From Salipiger mucosus DSM 16094 (GTDB lineage Bacteria > Pseudomonadota > Alphaproteobacteria > Rhodobacterales > Rhodobacteraceae), in contig NZ_KE557273.1 of NCBI RefSeq assembly GCF_000442255.1, positions 392,713-456,712 on the forward strand: DNA of 64,000 nucleotides, given 5' to 3'. The notes beneath the pieces were generated by a model, which saw only the letters and a list, made by a program, of their open reading frames with translations, was not told where the DNA came from and did not search any database. This document shows positions 35,480 to 43,608 of this stretch, piece by piece; positions within the stretch are counted from its first letter, which is position 1, and each line of letters begins with the position of its first letter. The position numbers and the translations under genes were made by a program.

Positions 35480-36418
35480 ATGCCCTGGAAAGATTTCTAC
35501 ACCACCTCCGACGAGATCGGCATCCGCGATTCCGAAATCGTCTGGCCCGCCGGTCAGCAGATGGCGCTTGGCCTGACGGTGAACCTCAATCCCGCAGGCA
35601 CAGGCAAGGGCATCACCGCCAAGGACCTTGCCTGCCCGACCTGGCATTACGGGCTGAACGAAGGGCTGGAACGCTTCCTGTCGCTGTTTCGCGAGCTGGG
35701 CATCCGTGCCACCTTCGCCACGCCCGCGGTGATCGCCGAAAGCTATCCCGACCTGATCGACGGCATTCTGGCCGATGGTCACGAGATCGCGGCGCAGGGG
35801 CTCTACGGGGAAGATCCCGCGCTGCTGGCATCCGGCGTCGAAGCCGAGCACATGGATCGTGCTGCCGAGGTTTTGACCCGCGTGACCGGCGCCGCGCCGA
35901 AGGGCTGGTTCGCCCTGTCGCGCCCCGACGACCGTGCCGCCACCGGCTGCGCCACGGACGAGACCATCGCCCTGCTGAAGACACGCGGGTATACCTATTT
36001 CGGCAACGGTCTGGCGGATGACGCGCCCTATTACTGGGTATCCGACGAGCAGAAGGGCGAGGCGCTGCTGGCGCTGCCCTATTACTATCACTTCGACGAT
36101 ACTTTCTTCCTGATGTTCCCGCGCGAGGGCACGGGGCTCGAACGTCCGCAGGCGCTGCTCAACAACTGGCGGGCGGAGTTTCGGGCACAGTATCGCCGTG
36201 GCCGCTATTTCAACCTCTGCGTCTCGCCGGCACGCTCGGGATGGGGGCACCGCTTCGACAATCTCGCCACCGTGCTGCGCGAGGCGATGGCGCACCCGGG
36301 CGTCTGGGCCGCCACCGGCGCCGAGATCGCCGCGCACTGGCAGGCGAAGCATCCTGTCGAGACCGGCCTGAAGCTCGCCCCGAGCATCTGGCAGGACTAC
36401 GAAGACAGTCTGAGCTGA
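35480..36418 (+). CDS. Deacetylase-fold paralogue lacking metal ligands
   Basis: 312 residues, same fold family as the preceding gene: VNLNPAGTGKG, FRELGIRATFATPAVIAESYPDLI, GHEIAAQGLYGED and a C-terminal VSPARSGWGHR. The catalytic Asp region reads NLNP and the metal-binding second His of the HExxxH-type segment is replaced (HEIAAQGLYGED), so it probably does not hydrolyse by the usual metal mechanism. It could be a non-catalytic partner of the upstream paralogue or have gained another function. Four bases after that gene and three bases before the M20 gene. Confidence 0.65.
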   Translation: MPWKDFYTTSDEIGIRDSEIVWPAGQQMALGLTVNLNPAGTGKGITAKDLACPTWHYGLNEGLERFLSLFRELGIRATFATPAVIAESYPDLIDGILADGHEIAAQGLYGEDPALLASGVEAEHMDRAAEVLTRVTGAAPKGWFALSRPDDRAATGCATDETIALLKTRGYTYFGNGLADDAPYYWVSDEQKGEALLALPYYYHFDDTFFLMFPREGTGLERPQALLNNWRAEFRAQYRRGRYFNLCVSPARSGWGHRFDNLATVLREAMAHPGVWAATGAEIAAHWQAKHPVETGLKLAPSIWQDYEDSLS

Positions 36419-36421
36419 GCC

Positions 36422-37546
36422 ATGGATAGCGAAGACATCCTCGAGGGCCTGATGGCCTGGGTCGAGATCGACACCCCCACCGGCGACGTCGCAGGCATCG
36501 GCAGGCTGGTCGACTTGATCCAGTCGCAGCTGGAACCGCTTGGCTGCGACATCGAACGCATCCCGGGCCGTGACGGCATGGGCGACCACCTGGTCGCCCG
36601 GTTCAAGGGCGGTGACGGGCCGGGCGTGTTGGTCACGTCTCACATCGATACGGTCTGCGCCCCCGGCGCGGTCGAGATCCGCCGTGACGGGGACCGGCAA
36701 TACGGGCCGGGCATCGCCGACATGAAGGGCGGCGGCTATCTCGCCCTCTGCGCCATGCGCGAGATCGTGGCCTCGGGCACCCCGCTTCCCGGCCCAGTGA
36801 CGCTGATCTACAACTCGGACGAGGAGATCGGCTCGCCGACCTCGCACGAGCTGATCCAGGTCGAGGCCCGCAGGATGGGCGCGGCGCTGATCCCCGAGCC
36901 GGCGCGCGGCGACGAGACGATCACCTTCCGCAAGGGCCGCGCCAAGTACACGCTCGATTTCCACGGCGTCGAGAGCCACGCCGGGTCGGCCTTTGCCGAC
37001 GGGCGCTCGGCGATCCTCCAGATGGCCCGCACCATCGGCCAGCTCGAAGCGATGACCGACCTTGCGACGGAAACCACGGTCAACGTCGGCCGGGTCCGAG
37101 GCGGCACCGAACCCAACGTGGTCGCCGGCCACGCCGCCTGCGACATCGACGTGCGCTTTGCGGACGATGCGCTTGGGCACGCCGTGGAAGACGGGCTGAA
37201 GGCGCTGAACTCAAACGACCCCGATGTGAAAATCACCCTTTCGGGCGAGATCGAGAAACCGAGCCTTGCCCGCACGCCGGAAACCCTCGCGATGTTTGCC
37301 CGCGCGGGAGAGATCAACGCCGCGCTCGGTGCGGAGATGATCGAGACCCGTTCCGGCGGCGGCAGCGACGGCAACTTCACCTGCGCTGCCGGCGTGCCGA
37401 CCCTCGACGGCCTCGGCGCCGTCGGAAACAACTGGCATTCGCCGCAGGAACATATCCTCGTCTCGCCGCTGGCCCGCCGCATGGCGCTGCTGCGCGAGCT
37501 TATCCTGACCTACGCGGGCACCCGCCCCACCGGAGAGACCCAATGA
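36422..37546 (+). CDS. M20 metallopeptidase / N-acyl amidohydrolase (CPG2/ArgE-like)
   Basis: 374 residues, two-domain M20 enzyme distinct in sequence from the M20 protein of the eut-type operon. Zinc ligands: SHIDTV (His, catalytic Asp), GIADMKGG (bridging Asp), SDEEIGSP (catalytic and metal Glu), EPARGDE, and NWHSPQEH (last His). The dimerisation domain spans about 180-290 (GVESHAGSAF). It resembles glutamate carboxypeptidase and acetylornithine deacetylase; it could cleave an N-carbamoyl or N-acyl intermediate made by the upstream enzymes. The final bases overlap the start of the cupin gene. Confidence 0.85.
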   Translation: MDSEDILEGLMAWVEIDTPTGDVAGIGRLVDLIQSQLEPLGCDIERIPGRDGMGDHLVARFKGGDGPGVLVTSHIDTVCAPGAVEIRRDGDRQYGPGIADMKGGGYLALCAMREIVASGTPLPGPVTLIYNSDEEIGSPTSHELIQVEARRMGAALIPEPARGDETITFRKGRAKYTLDFHGVESHAGSAFADGRSAILQMARTIGQLEAMTDLATETTVNVGRVRGGTEPNVVAGHAACDIDVRFADDALGHAVEDGLKALNSNDPDVKITLSGEIEKPSLARTPETLAMFARAGEINAALGAEMIETRSGGGSDGNFTCAAGVPTLDGLGAVGNNWHSPQEHILVSPLARRMALLRELILTYAGTRPTGETQ

Positions 37547-38280
37547 AGCCCAGCTTCGGACAGACCCGTTCCGACATCCGCCGCAACCACGCGCTGCTGA
37601 CCCCGGATAGCCACGAGTGGATCACCCAGCCCGATTGGCCGGGCGCAGAGATCGCCTTCCTCATCAGCCCCGACATGGGCGCGAAATTCGCCATGGGCCT
37701 GGTGCGTTCGGCGCAGGGCCTGACGGACATCGCGCCCGCCGCCCCGGGCATCGCGCGCTTCGTCTTCGTGCTGGAGGGCGAGGCCAGCCTTTCGACCGGC
37801 AAGACCCTCGGCGCCGAGGGCTACGCCTTCCTGCCGCCCGAGACCGATGCGACCCTCAGCGGCTCCGCCGGTCTCACCTTCCTCCTGATGGAATGGCGCT
37901 TCGTGCCGCGCGGCGAGATCCCCGGGCCGGTCTTCGGCAAGGTCGCCGACATCGAGGGCACGCCCCTGCGCGGCGACGACTGGCTGATGGTGCAGAAGAT
38001 GCTGCCCACCGACGCCGGCTTTGATGCCGAGGTCAACATCATGAACTTCCACCCCGGCGCATCGCTCGCCTACGTGGAGACGCATTTCATGGAGCATGGC
38101 TTGCTGATGCTCGATGGTGGCGGGGTCTACCGGCTCGACGACCAGTGGTACCCGGTGGGCAAGGGCGATGCGATCTGGATGGGCCCGCACGTGCCGCAAT
38201 GGTTCGGAGCGCTGGGGCGCGATACATCGCGCTACCTCATCTACAAGAACTACAACCGGTCGCCGCTGGCGACGCGATGA
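37543..38280 (+). CDS. Bicupin, (S)-ureidoglycine aminohydrolase-like
   Basis: 245 residues forming two cupin barrels. The C-terminal barrel carries Glu179, His181, His185 and Gln219, in YVETHFMEHG and HVPQWFG; these have the same spacing as the manganese ligands of (S)-ureidoglycine aminohydrolase (EHHQ in plant UGlyAH and bacterial AllE). The enzyme converts (S)-ureidoglycine to (S)-ureidoglycolate plus ammonia, the step after allantoate hydrolysis. NFHPGASLAY and the length also match. It is the strongest pointer to ureide chemistry in this block. The 3' end overlaps the convergent lysR by 31 bases. Confidence 0.8.
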   Translation: MKPSFGQTRSDIRRNHALLTPDSHEWITQPDWPGAEIAFLISPDMGAKFAMGLVRSAQGLTDIAPAAPGIARFVFVLEGEASLSTGKTLGAEGYAFLPPETDATLSGSAGLTFLLMEWRFVPRGEIPGPVFGKVADIEGTPLRGDDWLMVQKMLPTDAGFDAEVNIMNFHPGASLAYVETHFMEHGLLMLDGGGVYRLDDQWYPVGKGDAIWMGPHVPQWFGALGRDTSRYLIYKNYNRSPLATR

Positions 38281-39206
38281 GGTGCATGTCCCCCGTACTG
38301 AGCGAAGAGGGTCTTGATCGTCGCCGCGAAGGCCGTGGAGGACGCTGTCGGCGTGCGCCCGGCCATCCGGCAGCACGCGACCGGCGGGCTTTCGAAGGGC
38401 AGGTCGGCAAGCTCGACGAAGGCGATCTTCTCGCGGCGGATCTGCAGGAACCGTCCGAAGACGATACCGATGCCCATGCCGCTTTCGACCATCTGCCGCA
38501 GCAGGGTGAAGCTGTTGGTGCTCATGACCTCGCGCACGGTGACATCGCTTTGCACCAGCGCATCCTCGAGCAGCTGGCGCATCGGGATCGAGTGGTCGGG
38601 AAAGATCATCTTCTCGCCGTCGATATCCGGCAGCCGGACCGAGCGCAGCCTTGCCATCGGGTGGTGCAGCGAGGTGACCACGTAGGTGCGCCGCTGGAGG
38701 GTCGCGAGGGTCTCGATCTCCTGCGTGGGCGGGAAGTTGTAGCCGAGCGCGATGTCGATTTCGCCGTCCTGCATGCGTTCGACGATCTCGCGGGTGTTCT
38801 CGACGATGATCGTGAACTTGAGGCCAGGGTGGTTGTAGCTCATGTCGCGCAGGATGCCGGGCAGAAGATCCGAGGCCAGGACCTCGTTGACGCCAAGCCG
38901 CAGGTGCCCGCGCTGCAGCCCCTGAAGCTGGTCGATCTCGTCCTGCGCGATGGTCAACTCGTTGACCACCGAGGCGCAGCGGAACAGCAGGATTTCCCCA
39001 GCCTCGGTGACTTCCAGGCCGGCGCGGCCGCGATCACGGCGAAACAGTTCGACATCGAGCGCGAGCTCGAGGTTCTTGATCTGCTTGCTGACCGCCGAGG
39101 GGGCAACGTGCAGCTTTTCGGCCGCCGCGCGAAACGAACCGAGCTGGGCGACTTCGATGAAATGCCGCAAGCCGGGCAGTCGCCCGAGGATTTTGCTCGG
39201 TGGCAT
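38250..39206 (-). CDS. LysR-family transcriptional regulator
   Basis: 318 residues: N-terminal winged helix-turn-helix (about 12-70, GSFRAAAEKLHVAPSAVSKQ) and a LysR substrate-binding domain (about 100-300, with DIALGYNF and MVESGMGIGI). Divergent from the FAD dehydrogenase gene, with only 48 bases between the two starts, and convergent with the catabolic genes. LysR proteins normally sense a pathway intermediate and activate adjacent genes, so it is the likely regulator of this block. Confidence 0.92.
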   Translation of the reverse strand: MPPSKILGRLPGLRHFIEVAQLGSFRAAAEKLHVAPSAVSKQIKNLELALDVELFRRDRGRAGLEVTEAGEILLFRCASVVNELTIAQDEIDQLQGLQRGHLRLGVNEVLASDLLPGILRDMSYNHPGLKFTIIVENTREIVERMQDGEIDIALGYNFPPTQEIETLATLQRRTYVVTSLHHPMARLRSVRLPDIDGEKMIFPDHSIPMRQLLEDALVQSDVTVREVMSTNSFTLLRQMVESGMGIGIVFGRFLQIRREKIAFVELADLPFESPPVACCRMAGRTPTASSTAFAATIKTLFAQYGGHAPHRVASGDRL

Positions 39207-39254
39207 CGGAGGGCCCCTCGATCGAACATTCTCACGTCAAGGAGCGCATCATAG

Positions 39255-40676
39255 ATGGACCGGAACGGCATTCAAGAAGGCAGTGCCCAGAGTGACGCCG
39301 TCGGCGAACTGGCCGAGATGCTCGGTCCCAGGGGGATCCTCACGTCACCGCAGGATTGCGCGCGCTACGCCTCGGACCAGTCCGGCCTTTCCGGCGTTCT
39401 GCCGCTGGCCGTGCTGCGCCCCGCCACCACGGAAGAGGTCTCGCACATCCTGAGGATCTGCAGTCGCCATCATGTCGGCGTCGTGCCGCAGGGCGGGCGC
39501 ACCGGCCTCTCCGGCGGCGCCTGCAGCCCGGATGGGGTTGTCGTGCTCTCGACAGAGCGAATGTCCGGTATCCTCGAGGTCGATCCCGAGGCGATGACCC
39601 TCACGACCTGGGCGGGCACGCCGCTCGAGACGGTCCAGGAGGCCGCGCGGGCGGCCGGGCTGCAATATCCGGTCGATATCGGGGCGCGCGGCACGGCCAC
39701 CATCGGCGGCACCATCGCCACGAACGCGGGCGGTATCCGCGTTTTGCAGCATGGCATGACGCGGGCCAGCGTTCTGGGGCTAGAGGCGGTGCTGGCTGAC
39801 GGCTCCGTGGTGTCCCGGCTCGGCAAGACCGTGAAGGACAACTCCGGCTTCGACCTCAAGCAGCTCTTCATCGGGTCCGAGGGGACCCTGGGGATTGTGA
39901 CGCGGGCGGTGTTGCAGCTGTGCCGTCATGCCCCGCAGACCGCGCTTGCCCTCTTTGCGCTGCCGGATCACGCTGCCGCGCTGAAGTGCCTCGCGGCGGC
40001 ACGCCAGAGATTCGGGGCCCGCATCATGGCCTTTGAAGGGATGTGGCCCGACTACTGGGACTTTGTCTGTCACGAGACCTCGCTGGCAGCCGCGCCGGTG
40101 GCAGGGCGGCATGGCTTCTACCTGCTGATCGAGATCGAGGCCGGGTCCGGCGGCAGCGAGGAAGAACTCGAGGCCTTCTTCGCGGAGCTCTTCGAAGCCG
40201 AAGTGGTCGAAGACGGGGTTCTGGCCAAGTCGCTTGGCGAAATGCAGGCCCTTTGGCGGGTGCGTGAGGCGGTGGGCGAGATCGACGAGGACTTCGGGCC
40301 CCACATCAACTTCGACATCGGCGTGTCGCCCTCCGAGCTTGGCCGGTTTTGCGATGCCGCCGATGCGCTCATGGCCGACATGCCGGAGGTCCGTGGCGCG
40401 CTCAAGGTCGGACACGTCGGCGATGGCAATGTCCATTTGATCGTGGCTCACGATGGCAGTGCCGTCGCCGAAGAGCGCATCGAGGTCGTCATTTACGGTC
40501 TGTTGCGAGAGTGGGACGGTGCGGTGACGGCCGAGCACGGAATCGGCCGCGTCAAGGCGCGCTGGATCGCGCACAGCCGTACGCCGGAGGAACTCGCGCT
40601 GATGCGCCGTCTCAAGGCCCAGTTGGACCCGCTCGGACTTCTCAATCCCGGCGCAGTGCTTTCGGCCGCGGACTGA
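39255..40676 (+). CDS. FAD-linked D-2-hydroxyacid dehydrogenase (GlcD/DLD family)
   Basis: 473 residues. PCMH-type FAD-binding domain (about 30-220) with VPQGGRTGLSGGA, the pyrophosphate loop of this family, and GTATIGGTIATNAGG; C-terminal FAD-oxidase C domain with GHVGDGNVHL (metal-site His residues) and AEHGIGRVK near the end. Family members oxidise glycolate, D-lactate or D-2-hydroxyglutarate and pass electrons to flavoproteins or the respiratory chain. Ureidoglycolate or glycolate would fit the ureide model, but no residue decides this. The stop at 40676 lies just before insertion-sequence end scars. Confidence 0.87.
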   Translation: MDRNGIQEGSAQSDAVGELAEMLGPRGILTSPQDCARYASDQSGLSGVLPLAVLRPATTEEVSHILRICSRHHVGVVPQGGRTGLSGGACSPDGVVVLSTERMSGILEVDPEAMTLTTWAGTPLETVQEAARAAGLQYPVDIGARGTATIGGTIATNAGGIRVLQHGMTRASVLGLEAVLADGSVVSRLGKTVKDNSGFDLKQLFIGSEGTLGIVTRAVLQLCRHAPQTALALFALPDHAAALKCLAAARQRFGARIMAFEGMWPDYWDFVCHETSLAAAPVAGRHGFYLLIEIEAGSGGSEEELEAFFAELFEAEVVEDGVLAKSLGEMQALWRVREAVGEIDEDFGPHINFDIGVSPSELGRFCDAADALMADMPEVRGALKVGHVGDGNVHLIVAHDGSAVAEERIEVVIYGLLREWDGAVTAEHGIGRVKARWIAHSRTPEELALMRRLKAQLDPLGLLNPGAVLSAAD

Positions 40677-40711
40677 TGAACAATAGTGCCGCTTCGTCGA
40701 CAATGTAGATA

Positions 40712-40759
40712 GGCCTTGTTGCACATATCACTGATGGTGATCGGCTTTGTTGCGCAAAG
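40712..40759 (+). repeat. Two IS5/IS903-type end sequences in tandem
   Basis: GGCTTTGTTGCGCAAAG at 40743-40759 is identical to the 17 bases at 27040-27056 that end the IS5-type remnant. Another imperfect copy, GGCCTTGTTGCACA, sits 31 bases earlier at 40712-40725 in the same orientation. No transposase sequence follows. They look like scars left where an element or rearrangement cut into the truncated dehydrogenase gene next to them. Confidence 0.65.
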
Positions 40760-40891
40760 CCCCGCCACGGCCTGCATCTTCTCGCCTCTGCGTGCGGCAA
40801 GGGTGAGCCTGTGGTCCCGCGCAAGGTCCCGCGCCACCGCGGCGGAAAGCTCGTCGACGGCCCCGATGATCACGGCCTGTTGTTCGCTCAT
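40760..40891 (-). pseudogene. 5' fragment of a short-chain dehydrogenase gene cut by an IS end
   Basis: A good start: GAGGGAGG ribosome-binding site and ATG at 40891, encoding about 44 residues beginning MSEQQAVIIGAVDELSAAVA and continuing ARDLARDHRLTLAARRGEKM. The TGxxxGIG-like nucleotide loop (weakened) followed by a basic NADP-type turn (AARRGEK) is typical of the first beta-alpha-beta unit of short-chain dehydrogenases. The frame then enters the GGCTTTGTTGCGCAAAG scar and everything downstream is lost. It marks one break point of the accessory block. Confidence 0.6.
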
Positions 40892-40964
40892 GGTGTTTTC
40901 CTCCCTCTCGCCGGCGACTGATCTTGACCCTGATCCGTGCATGGCATAGGACGATGACCGCCGA

Positions 40965-41038
40965 GCGGGCGTTGTGTAATGGTAAGACCTCAGCCTTCCA
41001 AGCTGATGATACGGGTTCGATTCCCGTCGCCCGCTCCA
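40965..41038 (+). tRNA. tRNA-Gly (anticodon UCC)
   Basis: Complete cloverleaf: acceptor GCGGGCG (40965) pairs with CGCCCGC (41028-41034), the anticodon stem CAGC/GCTG encloses CTTCCAA with anticodon TCC, the T arm is CGGGTTCGATTCCCG, and CCA is encoded at 41036-41038. It lies 74 bases downstream of the truncated dehydrogenase start and just outside the IS-scarred block. The 3' end is intact and shows no attachment-site repeat that I could see. Confidence 0.95.
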
Positions 41039-41163
41039 ACTTTCCCCGAGATGACGTAAGCGCGCCCTCGGCCGTCGCCCCGGTGATGGCCCCTGCGGCA
41101 TCCCGCGGCTTGACGCGCGGCCTTCCTGCGCCCAAAACCCCTGTCGCAGAAAGAGGAGGGGGC

Positions 41164-42960
41164 ATGGCCCACGGAAACCCGGCTGCCGATGCGCGGGAGG
41201 ATCGGCAGAAGTCGCGCAAACTCGGCTCGCTTGGCGCGCTCTGGCCCTTCGTGCGGCCCTACCGCGGGCTCATGGCGCTGGCGGTGCTCGCGCTGTTCGC
41301 CACCGCGGCGGTCTCGCTGACCCTGCCGCTGGCCGTTCGCCGCGTGGTCGACAACTTCAACGCCGAGGGCGGGCTGCTCGACCTCTACTTCTCCGCCGCG
41401 CTGGGCATCGCCGCGCTGCTCGCGCTCGGCACCGCGCTACGCTACGCGCTGGTCACCCGGCTGGGCGAGCGCGTGGTGGCCGACATCCGAAAGTCCGTCT
41501 TCGACCGTGTCATCGGCCTCTCGCCGGTCTTCTACGAGAAGATCATGACCGGCGAGGTCCTGAGCCGCATCACCACCGATACCACGCTGATCCAGTCGGT
41601 CATCGGCTCCTCGGTCTCGATCGCGTTGCGCAACCTGCTGCTTTTCGTGGGCGGGCTCGGGCTCATGCTCTTCACCTCGCCCAAGCTGACCGGCATGGTG
41701 CTGCTCATCGTGCCGGTGGTCGTGGTGCCGATCCTCACGCTGGGCCGCCGCCTGCGCACGCTCAGCCGCGAGAACCAGGACTGGATCGCCGCCTCCTCGG
41801 GCAACGCGGCCGAGGCGCTGACGGCGGTGCAGACGGTGCAGGCCTTCACCCACGAGACGATCTCGCGCAGCGCCTTCGCCGATGTGACGGAAAAGAGCTT
41901 CGACGCCGCCCGGCGCCGTCTCTGGACCCGCGCCCTGATGACGGCCATCGTGATCTTCCTGGTCTTCACCGGCATCGTCGGCGTGCTCTGGATGGGCGCC
42001 TGGGACGTGCGCGCCGGCGAGATGAGCGCCGGGGCCCTCGTGCAGTTCGTGATCTACTCTGTCATGGTCGCGGGCGCCGTGGCGGCGCTCTCCGAGATCT
42101 TCGGCGAGCTGCAGCGCGCCGCCGGCGCCACCGAGCGCCTGGTCGAGCTGCTCCAGGCCGAGGACAGCATCCGCGACCCCGCGCAGCCCGTGGCCCCGCC
42201 CGCCCCCGCGCGCGGCGAGATCTCCTTCGAGGGCGTACGCTTCTCCTATCCCTCGCGCCCGGGCGTGGCGGCGCTGGACGGCATCGACCTCGACATCCGC
42301 CCGGGCGAGACGGTGGCGCTGGTCGGCCCGTCGGGCGCCGGCAAGACGACCATCGTGCAGCTCATCCAGCGCTTTTACGACCCCGACGCGGGCACCGTGC
42401 GCCTCGACGGGGTGGCGCTGCCCGACATGGCGCGCGACGCCTTCCGCCGGCAGATCGCGCTGGTGCCGCAGGACCCGGTGATCTTCGCCGCCTCGGCGCG
42501 CGAAAACATCCGCTTCGGCCGCCCCGACGCCAGCGATACCGAGATCGAGGCCGCCGCCCGCGCCGCCGCCGCGCACGAGTTCATCGAGAAGCTGCCCGAG
42601 GGCTACGACACCTGGCTGGGCGAACGCGGGGTGATGCTGTCCGGCGGGCAGAAGCAACGCGTGGCCATCGCCCGCGCGATCCTGCGCGACGCGCCCGTGC
42701 TGCTGCTGGACGAGGCGACCTCGGCGCTCGACGCCGAGAGCGAGCGTGCGGTGCAGCGCGCCGTCGACGTGCTGGCCGAGGGGCGCACGACGATCATCGT
42801 CGCGCACCGGCTGGCCACGGTGAAGAAGGCCGACCGCATCGTCGTGATGGAGCAGGGCCGCATCGTCGCCCAGGGAGGCCACGACGCGCTGGTGGCCGAG
42901 GGCGGCCTCTACGCGCGTCTCGCCCGCCTGCAGTTCACCGACGGCATGGCGGCGGAGTAG
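41164..42960 (+). CDS. ABC exporter, half-transporter (MsbA/multidrug type)
   Basis: 598 residues from ATG 41164 with AGGAGG upstream; the longer open frame back to 40924 covers the tRNA and was rejected. Type IV ABC exporter: six-helix transmembrane domain (about 25-320), then an NBD with Walker A GPSGAGKTT, Q-loop PQDPVIFAAS, signature LSGGQKQRVAIARA, Walker B LLLDEATSALD and H-switch AHRLAT, all intact. Homodimer expected in the inner membrane, exporting lipid or hydrophobic compounds; substrate unknown. Its 3' end overlaps the convergent L,D-transpeptidase frame by 52 bases. Confidence 0.9.
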   Translation: MAHGNPAADAREDRQKSRKLGSLGALWPFVRPYRGLMALAVLALFATAAVSLTLPLAVRRVVDNFNAEGGLLDLYFSAALGIAALLALGTALRYALVTRLGERVVADIRKSVFDRVIGLSPVFYEKIMTGEVLSRITTDTTLIQSVIGSSVSIALRNLLLFVGGLGLMLFTSPKLTGMVLLIVPVVVVPILTLGRRLRTLSRENQDWIAASSGNAAEALTAVQTVQAFTHETISRSAFADVTEKSFDAARRRLWTRALMTAIVIFLVFTGIVGVLWMGAWDVRAGEMSAGALVQFVIYSVMVAGAVAALSEIFGELQRAAGATERLVELLQAEDSIRDPAQPVAPPAPARGEISFEGVRFSYPSRPGVAALDGIDLDIRPGETVALVGPSGAGKTTIVQLIQRFYDPDAGTVRLDGVALPDMARDAFRRQIALVPQDPVIFAASARENIRFGRPDASDTEIEAAARAAAAHEFIEKLPEGYDTWLGERGVMLSGGQKQRVAIARAILRDAPVLLLDEATSALDAESERAVQRAVDVLAEGRTTIIVAHRLATVKKADRIVVMEQGRIVAQGGHDALVAEGGLYARLARLQFTDGMAAE

Positions 42961-43520
42961 GGGCGGACGTGTGCCGGCCCGGCGGGCCTCGCCCTTGATT
43001 CCGGGCCGGGGCCTGCGCCCCGGGCATTACCCGCCAGCGCCTCCGGCACGATCAGACGCGTGTCGTAGCCGATCAGCCCCGCGATCGCCCGCAGGTCGGC
43101 CCGCGCGAAGGCGACGCATCCGGCGGTGGGATAGCCCGGCGCCCGCCACTGGTGCAGGAAGATCGCAGACCCGCGCCCGCGCTCGGCATAGGGCCAGTTC
43201 CAGTCCGTCAGCAGCACGAGATCGTAGAGCGGGTCCGCCCGCCGCAGGTGCTCGTGGCTGTGAGGGTAGGGCGCGCGGACCATCAGGTTGTAGTCCTCGT
43301 GTCCCGCGTCATCCGACCACAGGTCGCCCGGGCGGATCGGCACCGCCCAGTCCACGGGCCGCGCCAGCCGGTCGGGGCGGTAGAGGCAGCCGACGATCCG
43401 GTGCACGCCCACAGGCGTCGCCCCGTCGCCCTCGCGCTTGTCCGCGCGCACGCCGCCGCGCCCGATGGCGCAGGGCCAGAGCCGGCCTGCAAAGCGCAGC
43501 CCGGCGCGTGTCAGCACCAT
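42909..43520 (-). CDS. L,D-transpeptidase-family (YkuD) protein
   Basis: 203 residues. The YkuD catalytic signature is present: HQWRAPGYPTAGCVAF (His and catalytic Cys, about 125-140), with KREGDGATPVG near residue 30. No signal peptide is seen, as in the small cytoplasm-like YkuD proteins of this bacterial group. The recognisable domain ends near residue 165; the remaining Arg/Ala/Pro-rich 35 or so residues overlap the end of the ABC exporter gene and look like read-through beyond an ancestral stop. Activity would be cross-linking or modification of peptidoglycan. Confidence 0.75.
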   Translation of the reverse strand: MVLTRAGLRFAGRLWPCAIGRGGVRADKREGDGATPVGVHRIVGCLYRPDRLARPVDWAVPIRPGDLWSDDAGHEDYNLMVRAPYPHSHEHLRRADPLYDLVLLTDWNWPYAERGRGSAIFLHQWRAPGYPTAGCVAFARADLRAIAGLIGYDTRLIVPEALAGNARGAGPGPESRARPAGPAHVRPYSAAMPSVNCRRARRA

Positions 43521-43608
43521 GTCGCCCGGCTCGCGGCCACGAGCGCCGCGCTTCCCTCCCGCGTGCAGGGGGAGGCTCCGGGGACGGGGCGAGGCATGGA
43601 CGCTGCGT

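Noticed and set aside
17526..37546. Linking the two M20 enzymes as parts of one pathway
   Set aside because: They belong to different M20 subgroups, lie in separate operons with different regulators and transporters, and are divided by IS debris.
40965..41038. tRNA-Gly as the attachment site of an integrative island
   Set aside because: The accessory block lies on the 5' side, the tRNA 3' end is intact, and no integrase or direct repeat of the tRNA end was seen; the IS scars explain the break better.
40924..41163. N-terminal extension of the ABC exporter
   Set aside because: It would translate the tRNA-Gly; the ATG at 41164 has a strong ribosome-binding site and matches exporter starts.
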